DNA from: Marinobacterium nitratireducens
GTDB taxonomy: Bacteria > Pseudomonadota > Gammaproteobacteria > Pseudomonadales > Balneatricaceae
Length of the DNA: 64,000 bases
Assembly (NCBI RefSeq): GCF_014645375.1
Contig: NZ_BMLT01000008.1
Span: 124,001 to 188,000, forward strand
Direction of reading: 5' to 3'
Below the pieces are notes generated by a model. That model worked only from the letters and a program-made list of their open reading frames with translations, made no database searches and had not been told where the DNA came from. Position 1 is the stretch's first letter, and each line of letters begins with the position of its first letter. Below, one piece after another: positions 54,559 through 62,156 of this stretch. The position numbers and the translations under genes are program-made.

Positions 54559-55662
54559 ATGGCGGCAAGCGTACTCATAGTCGACGACTCCAGCTTTATC
54601 CGGCACCGCATCAGCGATGCGCTGGCCCGCGACCCGCGCCTGAAGGTCGTGGGTACGGCGGTCAACGGCGTCGAGGCGGTCGAGAAGGCGCGCCAGCTGC
54701 GTCCTGACGTCATTACCATGGATGTCGAGATGCCGCAGATGAACGGCATCGAGGCGGTTCGCCGGATCATGCGCGAGGCGCCGACCTCGATTCTGATGCT
54801 GTCGTCGCTGACCCACGAGGGGGCCCAGACCACACTGCAGGCCCTCGAGGCCGGCGCCGTGGATTACCTGCCCAAGGATATTCGCGCCTGGCTCGACCAG
54901 TCCGGCCAGGTCAGCGGCCAGCTGATCGACCGGCTGGTGTCGCTGGCGCGCTCGCCGCGGTTTCGCCGCAGCCGTTTCGCCAGCGACAGCGTGCCCGAGG
55001 GGCGCAGTGCCAGCACCCTGGTATTCCGCTCCGGCGCGCGCGAAGACGCGCCCAGGGCGGCGCCGCCGCGCCCGGCGGGCCGTGTGCGGATGCCCGACTG
55101 CCGGCTGGTGGTGATTGGGTCCTCCACCGGCGGTCCGGCGGCCCTGCAGCAGATTCTGACGCAACTGCCGGCATCCTTCCCGTACCCGATCCTGCTGGTG
55201 CAGCACATGCCCGCAACCTTCACCCGGGTGTTCGCCGAGCGGCTCGACCAGCAGTGCCGTATTCGCGTGCGTCAGGCGGAGGACGGCGATCGCCTCGAAC
55301 CGGGGCTGGCGCTGCTGGCACCGGGCGGCCAGCAGATGATCATCGACGGCAACCGCACCGACCGCGTGCGGATTCTTCCCGGCGACGAGCGCCTGACCTA
55401 CAAGCCCAGCGTCGATATCACCTACGGCTCTGCCGCGCGCGCCTATGGCCGCAGGACCCTGGCGCTGATTCTCACCGGGATGGGCGCTGACGGCTGCGAG
55501 GGGGCGAAGCTGCTGAAGAAGACCGGCGCCACCATCTGGGCGCAAAACCAGCAGAGCTGCACCATCTACGGCATGCCGCAGGCGGTGGTCAAGGCCGGGC
55601 TGGCGGATGCGGAGCTGGACCTGTCGGAATTCGGGCCGCTGCTCGCCGGAGGCGGCCACTGA
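54559..55662 (+). CDS. cheB: Chemotaxis protein-glutamate methylesterase CheB
   Basis: The 367-residue enzyme removes methyl groups and deamidates receptor Gln. It has an N-terminal receiver with acceptor Asp55 (VITMDVEMPQMNG), a linker rich in Arg/Ala, and the catalytic domain with GSSTGGPAALQQIL (Ser), LVQHMPATFTRVFAERL (His) and LTGMGADGCEGAK (Asp). No cheR lies in the window. The stop overlaps motC by one base. Confidence 0.96.
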   Translation: MAASVLIVDDSSFIRHRISDALARDPRLKVVGTAVNGVEAVEKARQLRPDVITMDVEMPQMNGIEAVRRIMREAPTSILMLSSLTHEGAQTTLQALEAGAVDYLPKDIRAWLDQSGQVSGQLIDRLVSLARSPRFRRSRFASDSVPEGRSASTLVFRSGAREDAPRAAPPRPAGRVRMPDCRLVVIGSSTGGPAALQQILTQLPASFPYPILLVQHMPATFTRVFAERLDQQCRIRVRQAEDGDRLEPGLALLAPGGQQMIIDGNRTDRVRILPGDERLTYKPSVDITYGSAARAYGRRTLALILTGMGADGCEGAKLLKKTGATIWAQNQQSCTIYGMPQAVVKAGLADAELDLSEFGPLLAGGGH

Positions 55663-56402
55663 TGGACCGGCTCAGCCTGCTGGGCTTGCTGCTGGCGGTG
55701 GTGGCCGTCGTCGGTGGTCACTATCTCGAAGGCGGCCAGTTGCAGCAGCTGTTCAACCCGCCGGCACTGCTGATCGTGGTGGGTGGCACCCTGGCGGCGG
55801 CAGCGATCCAGTCTCCGGCCGACGACTTTCGCCGTGCGCTGCGTCTGCTGCGCTGGCTGCTGCGCAGCCCCCGCTACGATTTCGAAGCCGGCGTGAAGGA
55901 AGTGGTCAGGTGGTGCGGTCTGGCGCGCAAGGACGGTCTGCTGGCGCTGGAGAAGGAGGTGGCGCGAACCCCGGATCCGCTGGTGCGCGGAGGCCTGCAG
56001 CTGCTGGTGGACGGTCGCCGCTCCGAGGTCATCCGCGCCATGCTGGAAGTGCAGCTGGTAGCGCATGAACAGCGGGATCTGCAGGGCGCGCGCGTGATCG
56101 AGAGTATGGGAGGCTATGCGCCGACGCTGGGCATTCTTGGCGCCGTGATCGGGCTTATCCAGGTCATGAGCAGCCTGGCGGATCCCGAGGGCCTGGGCGC
56201 CGGGATCGCCACGGCGTTCGTCGCCACCGTCTACGGTGTCGGTCTCGCCAACCTGCTGCTGATCCCGCTGGCCAACAAGATCAAGAATCGGGTGCTGGAG
56301 CGCTACCGCTATCAGGAAATGATGCTCGAAGGTCTGCTGTCGATCGCCGATGGCCAGAGTCCGCAGCTGATCCGCCAGCGCCTGCTGGGCTACCTGGGGT
56401 AG
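55662..56402 (+). CDS. motC: Flagellar stator protein MotC (MotA family)
   Basis: The 246-residue inner-membrane protein has four helices (about 5-23, 30-50, 148-170, 180-202): YAPTLGILGAVIGLIQVMSS, then AFVATVYGVGLANLLLIPLA. The cytoplasmic loop has conserved charges (ALEKEVARTPDPLVRGGLQL). It pairs with MotD. Such a second stator set inside the che operon is known in Pseudomonas. The ATG overlaps the cheB stop. Confidence 0.95.
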   Translation: MDRLSLLGLLLAVVAVVGGHYLEGGQLQQLFNPPALLIVVGGTLAAAAIQSPADDFRRALRLLRWLLRSPRYDFEAGVKEVVRWCGLARKDGLLALEKEVARTPDPLVRGGLQLLVDGRRSEVIRAMLEVQLVAHEQRDLQGARVIESMGGYAPTLGILGAVIGLIQVMSSLADPEGLGAGIATAFVATVYGVGLANLLLIPLANKIKNRVLERYRYQEMMLEGLLSIADGQSPQLIRQRLLGYLG

Positions 56403-56408
56403 GTTCGC

Positions 56409-57311
56409 GTGCCGCGCCGCCGTCCGCCACCCGATGACAGCCCGCAGGATCGCTGGGTGGTCTCCTATGCCGACTTCATTACCCTGTTGCTGGCGTTCTT
56501 CGTCGTCATGTACGCCATTTCGACCGTGAACGAGGAAAAGTATCGCGCGCTGTCAGAGGCCCTGAGCGGCGTGTTCGAGTCGGGCGGCCGTGTAGCCGGC
56601 AACGGCGGGCAGCCGCTGGAGGACGATCTGGCGGTGGGCGACAGGCGCGAGCCGGAGGCGCCGCCGATCGAAATCGATGCGCCGGACGAGGCCCGGAGCG
56701 AGCAGTTGCGCGCGCTGCTGGACGGACTGCGGCGGCGGTTCTCGCCGCGGATCGACGACGGCGAGATGAAGATCGACGGCAACGACCTCTGGATCACGAT
56801 CGAACTGCGCGCCGCGCAGTTGTTTCCCAGTGGCAGCGCCCTGCCGCAGATCGAAGCCGATGCGCTGCTGGGCGATATAGCCGAACTGCTGGTCGGACTG
56901 GACAACCCGATTCACGTCGAGGGGTTTACCGACGACAGGCCCATCGAAACCGATCAGTTCCCGTCGAACTGGGAACTGTCCGCGGCGCGGGCGGCGGCGG
57001 TGGTGCGGATTCTGGCCCTCAACGGGCTGGCGCCGCAGCGCATGGCGGCGGTGGGTTATGGCGAGTATCAGCCGGCCTACAGCAACCGCACCGCGGAGGG
57101 GCGCAGTCGCAACCGCCGGGTGGTGGTGGTGATCTCGAGAGATGAGCGAGTGCGCCGGGCGGTGCAGGCGTTCGGCAGTCAGCAGATCAGCACCGATGCG
57201 GTGAGCGAACTGCTGCAGCCGGAGCCTGCGTCTCCGCCACCGGCGCTGGAGCAGGTCGAGACGCAATCCGGTGGTATTCTCTACCGCCAGGCCGAGCCTG
57301 AGGCGCGGTAG
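56409..57311 (+). CDS. motD: Flagellar stator protein MotD (MotB family)
   Basis: The 300-residue protein has one membrane helix with the proton-accepting Asp (VVSYADFITLLLAFFVVMYA) and a C-terminal OmpA-like peptidoglycan-binding domain (VEGFTDDRPIETDQFPSNWE, LSAARAAAVVRIL, then EGRSRNRRVVVVIS). The start is GTG 56409, six bases after the motC stop region. The C-terminal tail after the OmpA domain is Pro/Glu-rich. Confidence 0.95.
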   Translation: MPRRRPPPDDSPQDRWVVSYADFITLLLAFFVVMYAISTVNEEKYRALSEALSGVFESGGRVAGNGGQPLEDDLAVGDRREPEAPPIEIDAPDEARSEQLRALLDGLRRRFSPRIDDGEMKIDGNDLWITIELRAAQLFPSGSALPQIEADALLGDIAELLVGLDNPIHVEGFTDDRPIETDQFPSNWELSAARAAAVVRILALNGLAPQRMAAVGYGEYQPAYSNRTAEGRSRNRRVVVVISRDERVRRAVQAFGSQQISTDAVSELLQPEPASPPPALEQVETQSGGILYRQAEPEAR

Positions 57312-57332
57312 GAGGCGCCTGGCACTCATTCT

Positions 57333-57405
57333 GTAGGAGCCCACTCTGTGGGCGATCTGCTCTGGAGGCCGGCTCTGATGGTTCGCTCGCGGAGCGAGCT
57401 CCTAC
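57333..57405. repeat. REP pair of the GTAGGAGC family between motD and parC
   Basis: GTAGGAGCCCACTCTGTGGG at 57333 faces the inverted CTCGCGGAGCGAGCTCCTAC ending 57405. As at 37936, the two arms are of different stem subtype, but in swapped order. The other bases of the 217-bp gap show no clear promoter. Confidence 0.9.
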
Positions 57406-57528
57406 AGGGAAGGCCCCGGGGGAGCGGCGCATCGGGAGGTGGCTTCGCCGCCGCGAATTGGGTTTGGCGGAATAGATTAAACAGGCCGCTATGCGCGGTT
57501 CACAGAACGTAAGGAGCAATATCGGGCA

Positions 57529-58311
57529 ATGAAGGTCTGGTCTGTAGCGAACCAGAAGGGCGGCGTCGGCAAGACCACAACGGTGGTGACGCTGGCGGGA
57601 CTGCTGGCCGGGGCGGGGCACAGGGTGCTGGTCGTCGACCTCGATCCGCACGGCTCCCTCACCAGCTATTTCCGCTACGATCCGGACGAGCTGGAGCATA
57701 GCGTCTTCGAACTGTTTTCGGAGGAGGTGCCGGACCGCAACCGGCTCAAGTCGCTGCTGCTCTCGACCAGCCATGAACGCATCAGTCTGCTGCCGGCTTC
57801 CACTGCGCTGGCAACGCTGGAACGTCGCGCCGTCGGCAAGGAGGGCATGGGCTTGCGGGTGGCGCGCGCCTTGCGCCGGCTGGATGGCGAATTCGACCAG
57901 GTGCTGATCGACAGTCCGCCGGTCCTCGGTGTGCTGATGGTCAACGCCCTGGCGGCCTGCGAGCGCCTGCTGGTGCCGGTGCAGACCGAGTATCTGGCGC
58001 TCAAGGGGCTGGAGCGGATGGTGCGCAGCATCGCCATGATCAACCGCGCCCGCAAGCGCAGGCTCGAATACAGCCTGGTGCCCACCTTCTATGACCGCCG
58101 GACCCAGGCCTCGGTCAACTGCCTGCGCGAGCTGCATCGTCAGTACCCGGAGCAGATGGCCGACGTGGTAGTGCCGGTCGACACCAAGTTCCGCAACGCC
58201 AGCGTTCAGGGGGTTGTACCCTCGGCGCTCGACCCGAGCAGTCGCGGTGTCGCCGCCTACGCCAAGTTGTTGCGCACGCTGATGGCGCAGCAGGGCAGGA
58301 GTGAGGCATGA
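57529..58311 (+). CDS. parC: ParC, ParA-like ATPase for polar placement of chemotaxis arrays
   Basis: The 260-residue ParA/MinD-family ATPase has deviant Walker A NQKGGVGKTTTVVTLAGLL at residues 8-26, followed by VLVVDLDPHGSLTSYFRYDP and VLIDSPPVLGVLMVNALAAC. In Vibrio its orthologue places chemotaxis arrays at the cell pole with ParP. AAGGAG lies about 10 bp before the ATG. parP overlaps its stop by 4 bp. Confidence 0.93.
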   Translation: MKVWSVANQKGGVGKTTTVVTLAGLLAGAGHRVLVVDLDPHGSLTSYFRYDPDELEHSVFELFSEEVPDRNRLKSLLLSTSHERISLLPASTALATLERRAVGKEGMGLRVARALRRLDGEFDQVLIDSPPVLGVLMVNALAACERLLVPVQTEYLALKGLERMVRSIAMINRARKRRLEYSLVPTFYDRRTQASVNCLRELHRQYPEQMADVVVPVDTKFRNASVQGVVPSALDPSSRGVAAYAKLLRTLMAQQGRSEA

Positions 58312-59237
58312 GTCAGGATATGACCGACAAGCATCCGCAGCGGGTGGTGCAGGATTATCTGGACGCCCTGCTGCTGGACTCCGATGAAGATCCGCCGCAA
58401 GACGAAGCGGAAGATAGCGCCGAGCCTGTCGTAGCCGAATGCCCGGAGCCGGAGCCGGAGCCGGAGCCGGAACCGGCCATGGCTGTTGCGAAAGAGCCCG
58501 CGCAGCCCTCACCGGCCGCCGGGGACGATGCCGAAAGCCGCGCCGATGCCGCAATGATTGCCGCCTGCGGTATGGAGTCGGACGAGGCGCCAGCGGCGGG
58601 TAAAACCCAGCAGTCCCGGGAAGATGGCAGCGATGCCGAGTCGCAGGCCGACGCGCAAATGATCGCGGAGTACGGTGCCCAGGCGCAGGAGGCGAGCGCT
58701 GAGGCGCCTTGCGCGGCAGAGGTGTCGGCCGCGCCCGCCAGGCCCGACAATCCCACGCTGATCTATCGCCCCGCGGATCTGGGCGATGAGTTCAACACCG
58801 TGCTGGTGCGCATGCACGGCCTGCGGCTCGCGGTGCCCTTCGATCAGGTGCAGGCGGTGCAGCACCTCGATGGCCTTTCTCTGGCGCTGGACCGCGACCA
58901 CGACTGGGTGCTGGGGCGTTACGAGTCGCGCACCGGGCCCGTGCAGGTGGTCGATACCGCGCTGCGCATGATCCCGGAGCGTTACGATCCCGCTCTGGCG
59001 CGTTATCGGGAGGCGCTGGTGCTGAGCGGGCGCCGCTGGGCGCTGGCCTGCGATGAGCTGCTGCAGTCGCTGCAGTTGCGTGCCGATGAGGTCAAATGGA
59101 ACGGCGATCGCGCCAGCAGACCCTGGCTGCTGGGCACCTGCGCCCGCGAACGCTGCTTCCTGGTCGACGTTCCGGCGCTGCTGGCGCAATTCGACGCGGC
59201 CATCTCGGCCCCGGCCGATCGCCGTGATATTCTTTAG
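58308..59237 (+). CDS. parP: ParP, CheW-domain array-tethering protein with duplicated linker motif
   Basis: The 309-residue protein has a short N-terminal motif (HPQRVVQDYLDALLLDSDED), a long acidic, Pro/Ala-rich linker (about 25-150) and a CheW-like domain (about 160-300; VLVRMHGLRLAVPFDQVQAV, then LGTCARERCFLVDVPALLA). The linker contains five PE repeats (about 46-57) and two copies of a 15-residue motif, DAESRADAAMIAACG (74-88) and DAESQADAQMIAEYG (109-123). In Vibrio ParP links CheA to ParC. The next gene is DUF2802; the usual cheW between them is absent. Confidence 0.9.
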   Translation: MSQDMTDKHPQRVVQDYLDALLLDSDEDPPQDEAEDSAEPVVAECPEPEPEPEPEPAMAVAKEPAQPSPAAGDDAESRADAAMIAACGMESDEAPAAGKTQQSREDGSDAESQADAQMIAEYGAQAQEASAEAPCAAEVSAAPARPDNPTLIYRPADLGDEFNTVLVRMHGLRLAVPFDQVQAVQHLDGLSLALDRDHDWVLGRYESRTGPVQVVDTALRMIPERYDPALARYREALVLSGRRWALACDELLQSLQLRADEVKWNGDRASRPWLLGTCARERCFLVDVPALLAQFDAAISAPADRRDIL

Positions 59238-59260
59238 CCTTTCGGTCCAGGAAGGTTAAG

Positions 59261-59674
59261 GTGTCTCACATTACCCTGCTGCTGCTCATCTGCCTGTTGC
59301 TGGCGCTGACCACGGTCGGCGCCTGTGCGCTGCTGTACCGGCGCATGAAACAGTACGAGCGCCGGCAGCAGGCGTTGGTCAACGTGCTGCGCAACGAGAT
59401 CCGCTCGATGACCAGCGGCTCGATCGGCATGGGGCGCCGCATGGTGGAGATCGAGCAGAAGCTCAATATCACCGCCGAGAAACAGCAGGAACTGGAAAAC
59501 CGCGACCCCGGCGTCCTCGCCTACAACCAGGCCACCCGTCTGATGGAAATGGGCGCCGACGTCGACGACCTCGTCAAAAGCTGCGGCATCGGCCGCCCCG
59601 AAGCCGAACTCATGGCGCTGCTGCACCGCGAACTCCAGGCCACCGAAGCCCTCGGCCATAGCTCTAAATCCTGA
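59261..59674 (+). CDS. DUF2802 membrane-anchored protein
   Basis: The 137-residue protein has one N-terminal transmembrane helix (LLLLICLLLALTTVGACALL), a coiled coil (RRMKQYERRQQALVNVLRNE, then RMVEIEQKLNITAEKQQELE) and a C-terminal helical segment MEMGADVDDLVKSCGIGRPE. The last segment resembles the end of DUF2802 proteins found after cheW in Pseudomonas and Vibrio. The start is GTG 59261, with AGGAAGG upstream. The first REP of the RAYT array begins two bases after the stop. Function is unknown; genetic linkage suggests a role with polar chemotaxis arrays. Confidence 0.88.
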   Translation: MSHITLLLLICLLLALTTVGACALLYRRMKQYERRQQALVNVLRNEIRSMTSGSIGMGRRMVEIEQKLNITAEKQQELENRDPGVLAYNQATRLMEMGADVDDLVKSCGIGRPEAELMALLHRELQATEALGHSSKS

Positions 59675-59675
59675 A

Positions 59676-59838
59676 GGCGCAGCTCGCTGCGCTCCGTGCG
59701 CCCTGCGGTCGCGGTAGAGTAGGGCACCTTGAGCGCAGCGAAACGTGCCGTTGTCATAAAGCCGGCGCAGCTCGCTCCGCTCGGTGCGCCCTACGGTCGT
59801 GGTAGATGTAGGGCACCTTGAGCGCAGCGAAACGTGCC
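59676..59838 (+). repeat. Two REP-pair units on the left of the RAYT gene
   Basis: The units start GGCGCAGCTCGC at 59676 and 59764 (88 bp apart). Each contains GTGCGCCCT(A/G)C, a short spacer, then GTAGGGCACCTTGAGCGCAG and CGAAACGTGCC. The second unit ends 5 bp before the RAYT stop codon. Confidence 0.95.
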
Positions 59839-59843
59839 TTGTC

Positions 59844-60362
59844 TCAATCCCGGTAAGGCAAAAGATTGGCAAGGTCGTCATTGGCCCAGTCTTTGGCATA
59901 AACGCCCTGTGCAACATACCGGTGAAAAGTCGAATAGGGCCAGTCGGCCACCCGTGTCACCAGTCCGTGCTTGACCGGGTTGATGTGGACGTAATCCAGA
60001 TGCGCCCGGTAATCACGCTCATCGCGAACCAAGTGCTCCCAGAACCGGCGTTGCCAGATACCGCGCTCGTGGCACGGTTCCCGGGAGCTGCGTGGTATTT
60101 CTCTGGAAAAGTAGCTTTTGATCAAGCGCCATCGAATCGCGAAGTCGCAGTCATTGGGCGGAAGCTCGATCAGACAGTGCATATGGTCGGGCAGGACCAC
60201 CCAGCCGTGAATGCTAAACGGGTGGCTAGCCCGGACTCGTCGAACAGCTTTGCGCAATTCGTTAATATGCTCGACCAAGAGGCGGTTCTTGCACCGTTGC
60301 CGCAATGTAACCGTAAAGAAATAGCACCCTCCCGGCTGCCAGACCCGGCGATAATTCGGCAT
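59844..60362 (-). CDS. REP-associated tyrosine transposase (RAYT, IS200-like Y1 family)
   Basis: The 172-residue single-Tyr transposase starts MPNYRRVWQPGGCYFFTVTL. It has the HUH pair His60/His62 in LPDHMHCLIELPP, the catalytic Tyr124 in LDYVHINPVKHGLVTRVADW and a typical WQRRFWEHLVRDERDYRAH segment. RAYTs are domesticated-type transposases that handle GTAG-headed REP hairpins. Two REP units lie at one side and three at the other, the classic arrangement. The gene is intact, with no frameshift. It interrupts the chemotaxis-ccm gene order. Confidence 0.96.
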   Translation of the reverse strand: MPNYRRVWQPGGCYFFTVTLRQRCKNRLLVEHINELRKAVRRVRASHPFSIHGWVVLPDHMHCLIELPPNDCDFAIRWRLIKSYFSREIPRSSREPCHERGIWQRRFWEHLVRDERDYRAHLDYVHINPVKHGLVTRVADWPYSTFHRYVAQGVYAKDWANDDLANLLPYRD

Positions 60363-60380
60363 CCTTGCCTCCTGTTTGAT

Positions 60381-60633
60381 GGCGCAGCTCGCTTCGCCCG
60401 GTGCGCCCTACGGTTGCGGAGAATGTAGGGCACCTTGAGCGCAGCGAAACGTGCCGTTGTCATAGAACCGGCGCAGCTCGCTTCGCTCGGTGCGCCCTAC
60501 GGTTGCGGAGAATGTAGGGCACCTTGAGCGCAGCGAAACGTGCCGTTGTCATAAAACCGGCGCAGCTCGCTTCGCTCGGTGCGCCCTACGGTTGCTGAGA
60601 ATGTAGGGCACCTTGAGTGCAACGAACCGCGCC
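60381..60633 (+). repeat. Three tandem 89-bp REP-pair units on the right of the RAYT gene
   Basis: The units start GGCGCAGCTCGCTTCGC at 60381, 60470 and 60559, exactly 89 bp apart and nearly identical. Each has an inverted REP (ending GTGCGCCCTAC), a GGTTGCGGAGAAT spacer and a direct REP GTAGGGCACCTTGAGCGCAG. The last unit ends in a diverged copy (GAGTGCAACGAACCGCGCC) one base before the fhlB stop codon. Confidence 0.96.
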
Positions 60634-60634
60634 A

Positions 60635-60904
60635 TTACTTTTCTTCCTGCAAGCCATAGGCGAAGGCGATGACCTCGGCGATGGCGACGTAGAGGGCTTC
60701 GGGGATTTCCTCGCCCAGCTCCAGACGTATCAGCACCTCGACCAGCTCCGGGCTTTGGTGGATGTGGACGTCGTGTTCGCGGGCCAGGGCGATGATCTGC
60801 TCGGCGATCAGACCACGGCCCTTGGCCGCGACGGTCGGGGCGTTCTGGCTGTCGGGGGTATAGCCGAGCGCGATGGCGCGCTTGTCCGGGTCGCTGTCGT
60901 TCAT
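60635..60904 (-). CDS. FhlB: free-standing homologue of the FlhB cytoplasmic C-terminal domain
   Basis: The 89-residue protein lines up with the part of FlhB just after the NPTH cleavage site: AIALGYTPDSQNAPTVAAKG against the FlhB of this window ALKYDPESGRAPVVLAKG. It continues with IIALAREHDVHIHQSPELVE and the closing YVAIAEVIAFAYGL. It has no membrane part and no NPTH. ATG 60904 overlaps the stop of the upstream FliK-like gene by 4 bp. In other bacteria such proteins can stand in for the cleaved FlhB tail. Confidence 0.88.
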   Translation of the reverse strand: MNDSDPDKRAIALGYTPDSQNAPTVAAKGRGLIAEQIIALAREHDVHIHQSPELVEVLIRLELGEEIPEALYVAIAEVIAFAYGLQEEK

Positions 60905-62034
60905 GTCTTCAGATCGATCAGTTGTCGCTGGATGCCGATTTCTTCGCCGGGGGGCTTGCCCTGGCGGCAATGGATCTCGTTTACGCGGATGCCGTGGCTC
61001 TCAAGTGCCGCGGCCAGCGGGGCGAGCCCGGCTTCGACCCTGCGCGCGGTGTCGGCGCTCGCCGCCCAGAAGCGGGCGCTCAGCTGACCATCGTCAAGCA
61101 GGCGCATTTCCGCGTCGAGCGGTCCGGATGCGTCCAGTTCGAAATGCAGCCGGATGCGCCAGCTGCCCTGCCGCTCGTCGGCCTCCGGAGCGGGGCGTCG
61201 GCGCCGCACATCCAGCCGGACGGTTTCGTAGCCGGAAGCTGTGGTCACCGGCAGGTCGAGCCTGAAATGCCGCTCTGCGCTGCCATCGGATTGATCGCTG
61301 TTGTGTCGAACGCTGGCGAGCTGCTGCGTCGTGACCCGGGCCAGCAGCGACTCGACAAGCTTTTGCATCGGCTCCCGGGCGTCGGCGGGAAGCTGCTCGC
61401 CGAGGCGTGCGAGCTGGCCCAGATAGGTCTTGAGGTCGGCCGCTGGGCGGCCGCCGGGCGGCGTGCGCGCCAGCTGCGCCTCGCTGAAAAAACCGCCCTG
61501 CTCGACGGCGCGCCGCGCGGTGGCGGCATCGCGCCGGCCGGGGCGTATCACCAGCAGCTGCAACAGCGCCTGCACCAGCTGCGCGGCCTGCTGGCCATTG
61601 GCTGTGGACGGTAGTGGTAGCGCCGCGAGCTTGGCGAGCGCCTCGCCCGTTGGCATCTGCCGCGGCAGGCTGGCGCGAAGGGCGCTGTCGAGCGGGTTGC
61701 TGGCGATACCGGCATTGGCGGCGTCTGGAGTGCTGGCGGCCGCCCGGGTCGCGGCCGGGGAGGCGGACAGGCTGATGGCGATCTGACCGCCGGGGTCGCG
61801 CCGGACCTGAATGTCGGTACCCGGCGCGATGGCCCGCTGAGTCGCGAGCGTCAGGGCGCCGGCGCCGAGCTGCAGCCGGACGCTGAAGCCCCCGCCTGCC
61901 ATTTGAGCGAGTTGCAGCACCCGGGCGTTCAGGGTCTGGCCGGCGGGTAGCAGCCGGCTGAGGGATGGCCCGCTGCCGGGCGTCGCCTGCGCCGTCAGAT
62001 GTGGTACGAAAGTGGATATCACAAACAGATCCAA
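60901..62034 (-). CDS. FliK-like protein with flagellar hook-length control C-terminal domain
   Basis: In this 377-residue protein, residues 1-250 are Ala/Gln-rich and low in order. Residues about 265-370 resemble the FliK C-terminal domain (WRIRLHFELDASGPLDAEMR, then LDDGQLSARFWAASADTARR, then LESHGIRVNEIHCRQG). It is distinct from fliK at 38099 and is coupled to fhlB. A FliK C-domain binds FlhB in the export switch, so this pair looks like a second, separate switch module. The role is inferred. Confidence 0.8.
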   Translation of the reverse strand: MDLFVISTFVPHLTAQATPGSGPSLSRLLPAGQTLNARVLQLAQMAGGGFSVRLQLGAGALTLATQRAIAPGTDIQVRRDPGGQIAISLSASPAATRAAASTPDAANAGIASNPLDSALRASLPRQMPTGEALAKLAALPLPSTANGQQAAQLVQALLQLLVIRPGRRDAATARRAVEQGGFFSEAQLARTPPGGRPAADLKTYLGQLARLGEQLPADAREPMQKLVESLLARVTTQQLASVRHNSDQSDGSAERHFRLDLPVTTASGYETVRLDVRRRRPAPEADERQGSWRIRLHFELDASGPLDAEMRLLDDGQLSARFWAASADTARRVEAGLAPLAAALESHGIRVNEIHCRQGKPPGEEIGIQRQLIDLKT

Positions 62035-62063
62035 AGTATCGCTTCAGGAGCTGCGCAGAAGCA

Positions 62064-62093
62064 TTGGGACCTGCTCGCAGCTTCCTCTATAAT
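62064..62093 (+). promoter_or_regulatory. Probable sigma-70 promoter for ccmA
   Basis: TTGGGA (62064-62069), 18 bp, perfect TATAAT (62088-62093). It lies in the 122-bp divergent gap, 63 bp before the ccmA start. Confidence 0.6.
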
Positions 62094-62156
62094 GGCGAAT
62101 TTTGTGCGCGGGTATCCTGAGTATAACCCGGTGGCGAGGCAGTTGAGGATTCCCGG

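Noticed and set aside
57318-57334. CTGGCACTCATTCTGTA before parC as a sigma-54 promoter
   Set aside because: The -12 element has GT instead of the nearly invariant GC, and it overlaps the end of a REP.
58308-59237. Taking this gene as cheW
   Set aside because: The CheW-like domain is only the C-terminal half, behind a long acidic linker, and it follows parC with overlap. This is the ParP arrangement, not the short CheW coupling protein.
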